In this document: in pieces, positions 14,030 through 18,851 of the stretch
Numbering within the stretch: the first letter of the stretch is position 1
How the letters are laid out: each line of letters starts with the position of its first letter
Source of the DNA: JAZKSG01 sp964384785
GTDB lineage: Archaea > Thermoplasmatota > E2 > DHVEG-1
Length of the DNA stretch: 18,851 nucleotides
Direction: 5' to 3'
Assembly (NCBI GenBank): GCA_964384785.1
Contig: CAYLLH010000071.1
Span: 1 to 18,851, forward strand
Notes under the pieces: model-generated
What the model saw: only the letters and a program-made list of their open reading frames with translations
Databases searched by the model: none
Told to the model about the DNA's origin: nothing
Translations under genes and position numbers: made by a program

Positions 14030-14809
14030 AGATTTTAAATCATCAAGTTTCTTCATAGTGTTAACAGCTTCTTGTTTATATTTACCTTTGATCTTGTGAT
14101 ATGTATCATCTGATATCTTTTTATCACGATGTTGTTTCTCAAGTTCTTTTAAAAGCTGAGTTAAAAGTTTTTTCTGAGTATTATAAACCTCTTTTGAGCC
14201 ACTATATATATCATTTGTTTTTTGTGATTTCTGCTTTTTGAAAGAATAAACACTTACAACTCCTAAAAGAACCATTAGTAGTATGATAAAACCTATCATA
14301 TACCATGAAAGAGGAGTTTCAGAAGGTTCATACAGGGTGACCTTGAACTGATCTCCATAACTCATTGAATCAGATTGAAAAATTACTTTTTCATTAAGAA
14401 TAAGAGAAACATCCTTAGTTTCACTTGACAAGATTTTTTTCTCAAAATGTTCTGTTTGAGCAGGCATAATATAAGATATAATCACGTTTAAAGGCTCTGA
14501 TTGATTATTAAAACTCATATTTGAAATATTGCAAGTAATTATGTTATCTTCAATAACGTAGTTAGAATTAGTTTTATTAATTGAAATCTTTAAATCATCA
14601 ACATTGTCCATGATTGAGAATTCAAGTTTTTCAACAGTCTGATTGTTATTAGCTACTATAGTAATTGTTTCTTTGATATCCATTTCGCCATTGGTGCTTA
14701 TTTCAATCTTATACTCTGTTGTTTTAACATTTTGTTGAGCATAAGCTGTTACTGGTAGAAATAGCGATAATACAAATATTATTGCTATTACAACGGTAGT
14801 TTTTTTCAT
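14015..14809 (-). CDS. Secreted, membrane-anchored protein with cytoplasmic coiled tail
   Basis: This 264-residue protein of unknown function has a signal peptide (KKTTVVIAIIFVLSLFLPV, likely cut after AYA at 24), an Asn-rich beta-type ectodomain (25-165) with several possible N-glycosylation sites, one membrane helix (about 169-190) and a charged helical cytoplasmic part (205-264, KKLLTQLLKELEKQHRDKKISDDTYHKIKGKY). The tail resembles the short SHOCT-like oligomerisation helices found in many membrane proteins, which is an inference. The ATG at 14809 was chosen over the upstream one at 14839 because GGGAG lies ten bases before it and the signal peptide starts there. The last 15 bases overlap the rfcL end on the other strand. 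Confidence 0.8.
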   Translation of the reverse strand: MKKTTVVIAIIFVLSLFLPVTAYAQQNVKTTEYKIEISTNGEMDIKETITIVANNNQTVEKLEFSIMDNVDDLKISINKTNSNYVIEDNIITCNISNMSFNNQSEPLNVIISYIMPAQTEHFEKKILSSETKDVSLILNEKVIFQSDSMSYGDQFKVTLYEPSETPLSWYMIGFIILLMVLLGVVSVYSFKKQKSQKTNDIYSGSKEVYNTQKKLLTQLLKELEKQHRDKKISDDTYHKIKGKYKQEAVNTMKKLDDLKSSEVK

Positions 14810-14939
14810 AATTCTTCTTCTCCCCCACAATAGCATCATGTTTTTAAGATTTATGTATTTTACTAATATTTAAAAAATTTGTTTTTTTTATCCGAAAATA
14901 GTAAAAACATGTTCTTAATGTTGTTATTCCAGAGTATTT

Positions 14940-15374
14940 ATGAAAATTAGAAATATACAACTTAAATCTATTGAAGCTAGGCGTTATTCTGAACTTCAGA
15001 ATCGGCCTCAAAGAGTAAGGATAGATCATAATAGTACTGTTAATCAGATAAATGAGGTAAAAAAAGGAGAGGCTAAAGTAGATTTTCAATATACTTCTAG
15101 TTTTGGACCTGTGGGGTTAATAAAAATAGAAGGTTCTTTGATTTATATTGATGAGGAAATAACTAAATTTGTTGGTAACTGGCAGAATGATCATAAGATG
15201 CCTGATGAGATAGCTAGTAAAATTCATACTGCTGTTATGCATGCTTGTGTTCCTGAAGCAGTAGGGATTGCTAAAGATCTGGGTCTTCCACCGCCGATAC
15301 CTTTGCCTCAGGTAAAAATCGGTAAAAACCCGAAGAAAGGACAGGTGGGTCAGGCTGGTCCTGAAGTAACCTAA
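14940..15374 (+). CDS. Conserved archaeal protein of unknown function
   Basis: This 144-residue soluble protein starts at ATG 14940. It begins KIRNIQLKSIEARRY, then RVRIDHNSTVNQI, and has a repeated beta pattern (AKVDFQYTSSFGPVGLIKIEG, SLIYIDEE), followed by helices and a Pro/Gly/Lys-rich end (GLPPPIPLPQVKIGKNPKK). This layout is one I associate with a widespread uncharacterised euryarchaeal family, possibly with a SecB-like fold; that is weak and needs a profile comparison. No catalytic motif is seen. It lies 68 bases before the UMP kinase gene on the same strand. The spacer upstream (14810-14939), shared with the divergent membrane protein, holds a 9-base inverted repeat. Confidence 0.75.
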   Translation: MKIRNIQLKSIEARRYSELQNRPQRVRIDHNSTVNQINEVKKGEAKVDFQYTSSFGPVGLIKIEGSLIYIDEEITKFVGNWQNDHKMPDEIASKIHTAVMHACVPEAVGIAKDLGLPPPIPLPQVKIGKNPKKGQVGQAGPEVT

Positions 15375-15442
15375 AAAAAATTTTTAGGAAAATTTATTAC
15401 CTATTTTTTTCTTATACAAAAAATAAAGGTTTAGTGTTTGTT

Positions 15443-16117
15443 ATGGATTCTATTGTTATAGTGATGGGAGGATCAGTTATTCTTTCTGATGATGCAGATC
15501 CTTCTTTTTATAAACATTTTAGAGAAATAATTTACAATGTTTCAAAAAAGTATAAGATTTATATTGTTGTGGGTGGAGGAAAAACAGCTCGTTTTTATAT
15601 TAAACTTGGTAGAAAACTTGGTTTTACAGAAGAGGAACTTGATCAGATTGGTATTTCTGTCACTCGTGTTAATGCAAAATTTTTATCTGATATTCTTAAA
15701 AATTCTAATAAAATTATTCCTATGACTGTTAAGGCGGCTTCAGAGGATGATAGTCAGATTGTTGTTATGGGTGGGACAACTCCGGGTCATAGTACTGATA
15801 TGGTTGGCGCGGAGCTTGCTGAATACATTGATGTTTCTAAATTAATTATTGCTACTAACGTTGATGGAGTCTATGATAAGGATCCAAACAGTTTTGATAA
15901 CGCCGTGAAATTTGATGAAATCGCTGTTGAGGATCTTATTAACAAGTATGGGACTAAATGGGAGTCTGCTGGTAAAAACACGGTTATTGATGGTCCAGCT
16001 CTTGAAATTATTCAGCGATCAAAAATTGAAACATTTGTTTTAAATGGTAAAAACACAAAAGAGTTAGAAAATGTTGTTTATGGTAAAAATTTTAATGGTA
16101 CTAAAATAAAAGTTTAA
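15443..16117 (+). CDS. pyrH: UMP kinase, archaeal type
   Basis: This 224-residue amino-acid-kinase-fold enzyme converts UMP to UDP with ATP in pyrimidine synthesis. Motifs are MGGSVI at the N terminus (phosphate loop), YIVVGGGKTARFYI, VMGGTTPGHSTDMVGAELAEYI, and ATNVDGVYDKDP for the nucleotide-binding segment. The length and the GHSTD motif fit the archaeal UMP kinase group, which lacks the GTP-activation features of the bacterial type. ATG 15443 is preferred over GTG 15434 (three codons upstream) because it matches the family N terminus, although no good ribosome binding site precedes either. It is convergent with ftsZ. Confidence 0.92.
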   Translation: MDSIVIVMGGSVILSDDADPSFYKHFREIIYNVSKKYKIYIVVGGGKTARFYIKLGRKLGFTEEELDQIGISVTRVNAKFLSDILKNSNKIIPMTVKAASEDDSQIVVMGGTTPGHSTDMVGAELAEYIDVSKLIIATNVDGVYDKDPNSFDNAVKFDEIAVEDLINKYGTKWESAGKNTVIDGPALEIIQRSKIETFVLNGKNTKELENVVYGKNFNGTKIKV

Positions 16118-16143
16118 AAAAAAGAAAAAAAATTTTTTGTTGT
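16118..16143. terminator. A/T-run spacer between convergent pyrH and ftsZ
   Basis: The 26 bases between the two stop codons consist almost only of an A run followed by T (T6 at 16133-16138). They can end transcripts from both sides. There is no hairpin beyond the A/T symmetry. Confidence 0.4.
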
Positions 16144-17259
16144 TTATCTTACGAAGTCTATATCGAATTTTGATGTTGCTACTGCTTTTCTTACAGGTCT
16201 TTCTGTCATTGCTGCACGACTTGGGCCTAGTAAGTTTGGTGATTGTACACCAGTCATTATAGCCATAACCCTGCATCTTCCTTCGAATTCTGGCATTACA
16301 CGTGCTCCAAGTATAACGTTTGAATAGCAGTCAAGATCTTCTGTAAGTGATTTAGCTACATCTTGTACATATTGTAAACTCATTTTTGGTCCACCGGTTA
16401 TGTGTACTAGTGCACCGTTTGCTCCTTTGTAGTCTACATTTAGTAGTGGATGATTTAATGCTTCTTTAACTATTTCTTCAACACCTGCGGTTTCATCTGC
16501 TTCACCCCAGAGCATAACTGATAGTCCACCAGAGTCCATTATGGTTTTCATATCTGCATAATCCAGGTTAATTAATGAAGGTACTGTTATTGTTTCAGAT
16601 AGACCTTTTACAGTTTCAGCTATCATTTGATCCATTACTGAAAAAGCCTGGTTTATTGGCAGGTTTGGAACAAAATCAAGAAGTCTGTTGTTGTCTAGTA
16701 CTACTGTACTATCTGCTTTGATTCTTAGTTCATCAAGTCCTTCATCTGCTTTTATAAGTCTTGCTCTTTCTACGTTGAATGGTGTTGAAACCATACAAGT
16801 TACAACGGCTTTGTGTTTTCGAGCTATTTCTGCTACAACGGGTGCGGTTCCTGTACCTGTTCCACCGCCCATTCCAGCTGTTATAAAAACAAGATCTGCA
16901 TCTTTTACAAATTTTTCTATTTCATCGCTTGATTCACGGGCTGCACGACCTGCAACGTCAGGGTATCCTCCTGCGCCTAAACCGCGAGTGAGGTTTTTAC
17001 CTATCAGAAGTTTTTTATCTGCTTGAACTAAGTCAAGAGCTTGTTTATCAGTGTTGATTGCTATTGTTTCTGCACCTTTAACACCGATTTTATTTAATCG
17101 TGTTATAGTGTTTCCACCGGCTCCTCCGCATCCAATAATTACTATGCGAGGTACTCCAAACATATCGTCTGTTAATTCTAAACCATTTTCTTCATCTATT
17201 TTGTTTTCAACCGCGTTTTCTATAAAAGATTCCATATTCTTATTTGTATTTTTACTCAT
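16144..17259 (-). CDS. ftsZ: Cell division GTPase FtsZ
   Basis: This 371-residue tubulin-superfamily GTPase forms the division ring at midcell. Visible features are VIIGCGGAGGNTITRL (about 40-55), the tubulin signature GGGTGTGTAP (131-140), PFNVERARLI, and the T7 loop NLDYADMK with the catalytic Asp. A non-conserved N-terminal extension (1-35) and a short C-terminal tail ending KFDIDFVR follow the archaeal pattern. The frame is open to an upstream ATG at 17367, but ATG 17259 follows a perfect AGGAGG (17271-17266) with a six-base spacer, and the added part has no FtsZ homology. The gene is 126 bases downstream of the CdrS-like regulator on the same strand; a strong hairpin lies in that spacer. 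Confidence 0.95.
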   Translation of the reverse strand: MSKNTNKNMESFIENAVENKIDEENGLELTDDMFGVPRIVIIGCGGAGGNTITRLNKIGVKGAETIAINTDKQALDLVQADKKLLIGKNLTRGLGAGGYPDVAGRAARESSDEIEKFVKDADLVFITAGMGGGTGTGTAPVVAEIARKHKAVVTCMVSTPFNVERARLIKADEGLDELRIKADSTVVLDNNRLLDFVPNLPINQAFSVMDQMIAETVKGLSETITVPSLINLDYADMKTIMDSGGLSVMLWGEADETAGVEEIVKEALNHPLLNVDYKGANGALVHITGGPKMSLQYVQDVAKSLTEDLDCYSNVILGARVMPEFEGRCRVMAIMTGVQSPNLLGPSRAAMTERPVRKAVATSKFDIDFVR

Positions 17260-17300
17260 CCCATTCCTCCTATCAATAATTTTTCTTTGGCTGGTAGTTT

Positions 17301-17346
17301 GAAGGACGCCCCTTTCCAAAAAGGCGCCCTTCGATGTTAAGGGTGC
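17301..17346 (-). promoter_or_regulatory. Alternative RNA hairpins in the cdrS-ftsZ spacer
   Basis: In the transcribed (minus) strand GAAGGGCGCC (17332-17323) can pair with GGCGTCCTTC (17310-17301) as a ten-base-pair stem with one G-U pair and a 12-base loop. The same segment AAGGGCGC (17331-17324) can instead pair with the upstream GCACCCTT (17346-17339), with one mismatch. The two folds exclude each other. The GC content is far above the surroundings. The stem ends 30 bases before the ftsZ ribosome binding site, so control of ftsZ expression, or RNA processing, is plausible. No T run follows, which argues against a simple terminator. Confidence 0.5.
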
Positions 17347-17385
17347 ATCCCATCCCTTTTCTCCCAAATTAGATTTCTTTAAACA

Positions 17386-17613
17386 TTATTTCTTCATGTA
17401 AGGTTCCATTGATTCCAAAGCCATTTCCATTTCTTGGACTTTTTTGATTTTGTTGGCTTTATCAACGATTTCATCTGCGTAGTTTTTGATGTATTCGCTG
17501 ATGGCTCTGCGTATAACTTCAGATCTGGTACCGAATCCTCCGGCTCTTACGAAAAGATCAAGAGAGCTGATGTCTTGCTGTGATAATCTGATAGTTATAC
17601 GTTGTTTTTTCAT
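17386..17613 (-). CDS. CdrS-like ribbon-helix-helix regulator
   Basis: This 75-residue protein has an N-terminal ribbon-helix-helix domain: the strand KQRITIRLS, helix QQDISSLDLFVRAG, the turn GTRSEVIRRAISEYIKNYA. A charged helical extension (EIVDKANKIKKVQEMEMALESME) follows and may aid oligomerisation. In haloarchaea the small RHH protein CdrS is encoded with an ftsZ gene and controls cell division; here the gene is likewise directly upstream of ftsZ, so the same role is inferred. The ATG has GTGAGGAG almost abutting it. The 161-base region upstream contains two inverted repeats and probably its own promoter. Confidence 0.85.
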   Translation of the reverse strand: MKKQRITIRLSQQDISSLDLFVRAGGFGTRSEVIRRAISEYIKNYADEIVDKANKIKKVQEMEMALESMEPYMKK

Positions 17614-17666
17614 TTCTCCTCACACGAGATATGTTCAATTTTTGGTCATTAAATGATGTCATAATT

Positions 17667-17723
17667 GTGTCGTTTGTACGCCACTTGTGCATACAAAAAC
17701 CGACAACAGACATCTTTTGTCTG
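17667..17723 (-). promoter_or_regulatory. Inverted repeats upstream of the CdrS-like gene
   Basis: Two inverted repeats lie side by side. The first has arms TTTGTA and TACAAA around CGCCACTTGTGCA, flanked by outer GTCG and CGAC (about 17669-17704). The second is CAGACA-TCTTT-TGTCTG (17707-17723), a perfect six-base stem. They lie between the aIF2-beta stop and the cdrS start, 55 to 110 bases before the latter. They may be a terminator for aIF2-beta, or operators for autoregulation of the RHH protein, which binds short palindromes in this class. A short T run (GTTTTTG) follows on the minus strand. Confidence 0.4.
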
Positions 17724-17774
17724 ACACACATAAATGAAATACGCCAATTAGTTTAAATAACTTTCGATATTTTC

Positions 17775-18398
17775 TCAGCCTCTTACAACATTAGCAAAAG
17801 CAATATTTCCAGAAATTTTATTTACTCTAACTTTTACGGTAGAGCCTTTCACAGCACCATTCACAAAAATTGTAAATCTATTATAATAAGCCACACCATC
17901 GCCCTTTTTACCAATGTCCTTAATTGTAACCTCAACAACTTTCCCTTCCTCAAGTTTATCCTCATCTTTACTAAAATCTCTTGTTTTAACAGCATTCACT
18001 GAACGAATAGCGCCACAAGCATCGCATCGAAGCATAGTATTTCTACCCTTTTTAACAATATGAGTATCGGGTCTTCCACATTCCGAACAAAGAACCTGAT
18101 TCTCGATATACTCCTTTAACTTATCCTGAACATGATATGCGGGTATTTTTCCTTGAAAAACCACTCTACTACCTTCAATTTCCCCAGCAGTACCTACACT
18201 TTTTAATAAAAACTTTAAAATAACATCAGGATCGCGGTTGATAACACTTGCAATCTTATCAAAATTTTTTATAACAGTACGATTCCCTTCATAGAAAATC
18301 TCTGCTTTAGGAAGTTTAAAACGTTCTCCAGTACTCTCTACATTTGAAGTTTCATCAATTACCTTGTTAAGTAATTCATCATAATTAATATCAGACAT
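17775..18398 (-). CDS. Translation initiation factor aIF2 subunit beta with TRAM domain
   Basis: This 207-residue protein is the beta subunit of the heterotrimeric aIF2 that delivers initiator tRNA to the ribosome. The central alpha-beta domain (about 25-98) includes NRTVIKNFDKIASVINR and the conserved GSRVVFQGKIPAYH region. A zinc ribbon follows with CX2C pairs at Cys104/107 and Cys125/128 (CSECGRPD and RCDACGA). The C-terminal TRAM domain (about 149-205, VVEVTIKDIGKKGDGVAYYN) probably binds RNA; that fusion is known in several euryarchaea. It is the second gene of a minus-strand run that continues to cdrS and ftsZ. The start ATG at 18398 has no strong ribosome binding site. Confidence 0.93.
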   Translation of the reverse strand: MSDINYDELLNKVIDETSNVESTGERFKLPKAEIFYEGNRTVIKNFDKIASVINRDPDVILKFLLKSVGTAGEIEGSRVVFQGKIPAYHVQDKLKEYIENQVLCSECGRPDTHIVKKGRNTMLRCDACGAIRSVNAVKTRDFSKDEDKLEEGKVVEVTIKDIGKKGDGVAYYNRFTIFVNGAVKGSTVKVRVNKISGNIAFANVVRG

Positions 18399-18520
18399 AC
18401 AACTAGACCCTTATACGACACATAAGTAAAAAACTTACGTTACAAATAAAAAAAGAAAAAAAATGATTTTAACCCCCTCTAAATCACAAATAATCTAATA
18501 ATTAAAACTAAACCTTAAAA

Positions 18521-18658
18521 CTAATATCTAACGATATCCGGCCTAGCTTTCATGCCCATTACCAGAAAACCATTCTTCATAGCTTTTTCAGCTACATCAG
18601 TTTTTCTAGTATATATCTTTTTATTTCCATCTTTCCAATGCCAAATAAATTCAGACAT
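18521..18658 (-). CDS. Small 45-residue protein of unknown function
   Basis: A 45-codon gene starts at ATG 18658, preceded by GGGGGAGAG with a ten-base spacer, and ends at TAG 18521. The product begins MSEFIWHWKDGNKKIYTRKT and ends MGMKARPDIVRY. It is basic and soluble, with two Trp and a probable beta hairpin followed by a helix. The good ribosome binding site and balanced codons support a real gene. No family was recognised. It lies 122 bases upstream of aIF2-beta on the same strand, so it may be co-transcribed with it. Confidence 0.7.
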   Translation of the reverse strand: MSEFIWHWKDGNKKIYTRKTDVAEKAMKNGFLVMGMKARPDIVRY

Positions 18659-18775
18659 TTATTTTTCTCTCCCCCGAAAGTTCACAATGTCAAATATTGT
18701 AAAACACGCCAATAAAGAAGATACTTATATAGTTTTGGAAAAAAAATTGTAACAGGCTGTTGAAAAATTAAATTA

Positions 18776-18831
18776 ACCCTCCTGCTTTTCATTTAAAGCG
18801 GGATGCAATAAATGAAAAAACAGAGGAGGGT
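18776..18831 (+). repeat. Long stem-loop enclosing the start codon of the edge ORF
   Basis: Two nested perfect arm pairs are present: ACCCTCCT (18776-18783) with AGGAGGGT (18824-18831), and TTTTCATTTA (18786-18795) with TAAATGAAAA (18809-18818). The loop is 18796-18808 (AAGCGGGATGCAA). The ATG at 18812 lies inside the inner right arm, so translation from transcripts that carry the full hairpin would be hindered. Confidence 0.6.
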
Positions 18832-18851
18832 AAGTCTCAGAAAGACCATAG
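18812..18851 (+). CDS. Truncated N terminus at the right edge, possible transposase
   Basis: ATG 18812 opens a frame (MKKQRRVSLRKTI...) that runs off the window. The codon just before it is TAA, so this is the first possible start. A basic N terminus would fit a DNA-binding protein such as a transposase. The upstream hairpin and the insertion-sequence-like end favour that reading, but 13 residues cannot prove it. Confidence 0.35.
   Translation, partial: MKKQRRVSLRKTI

Larger units (their letters stand above)
18753..18851 (+). mobile_element. Possible left end of an insertion sequence (truncated at the window edge)
   Basis: CAGGCTGTTGAAAAA at 18753-18767 resembles terminal inverted repeat ends of several insertion sequence families, recalled from general knowledge and not verified. 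It is followed by a long hairpin and a start codon whose frame is open to the edge. The matching right end lies outside, so the element, its family and any target duplication cannot be confirmed. Confidence 0.3.

Noticed and set aside
16688..17302. Plus-strand ORFs opposite ftsZ
   Set aside because: They are antisense shadows of a strongly conserved gene, with low-complexity Ser/Pro-rich products and no start signals.
17260..17367. Longer FtsZ start giving 36 extra residues
   Set aside because: The extension has no FtsZ homology and contains the hairpin region; ATG 17259 has a perfect AGGAGG at normal spacing.
18552..18752. A 66-residue plus-strand ORF
   Set aside because: It is antisense to the 45-residue gene, which has the better ribosome binding site and composition.
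1..18851. CRISPR array, rRNA genes, replication origin
   Set aside because: No regularly spaced repeats, no rRNA-like sequence and no cluster of origin recognition boxes were seen.

Overview
The window is AT-rich archaeal DNA, most likely from an uncultured anaerobic euryarchaeon. The lineage cannot be fixed from this sequence. Archaeal markers are a replication factor C large subunit with a C-terminal PCNA-binding tail, an archaeal-type UMP kinase, initiation factor aIF2-beta with a C-terminal TRAM domain, FtsZ next to a small ribbon-helix-helix (CdrS-like) regulator, an Lrp/AsnC regulator, and an intronless tRNA-Ser(GCU) with no encoded CCA. The many ferredoxin-type and radical SAM proteins fit an anaerobe.

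Left part (1-3645): the tail of an unidentified gene, then a stop-interrupted small ORF, then four genes resembling NuoB, NuoC, NuoD and NuoI. These form the hydrophilic arm of a complex I / group 4 [NiFe]-hydrogenase relative, without any membrane subunit gene nearby. The large subunit keeps only the first Cys of each CX2C nickel-binding pair, and the small subunit lacks one expected Fe-S Cys. An Lrp-type regulator with an extra C-terminal Cys cluster faces this operon.

Middle (3846-8374): a co-directional island of eight mostly small genes. They are a zinc-ribbon protein, a 56-residue protein, a double MinD/ferredoxin fusion ATPase, a phage ABA-sandwich-like protein, a metallo-beta-lactamase fold protein, two unknown small proteins and a ferredoxin-NifX fusion. 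It looks like a metal or Fe-S cofactor handling or assembly system of unknown target, and is the best candidate here for an undescribed system. An aminotransferase, a methyltransferase, a radical SAM protein and a split permease follow (8404-12358).

Right part (12388-18658): tRNA-Ser, rfcL, a membrane-anchored secreted protein, a conserved archaeal protein, UMP kinase, then a minus-strand run (in transcription order: a 45-residue protein, aIF2-beta, cdrS-like regulator, ftsZ). The cdrS-ftsZ spacer can form two mutually exclusive hairpins, and the cdrS upstream region holds two inverted repeats. At the right edge a hairpin encloses the start codon of a truncated ORF, possibly the left end of an insertion sequence.
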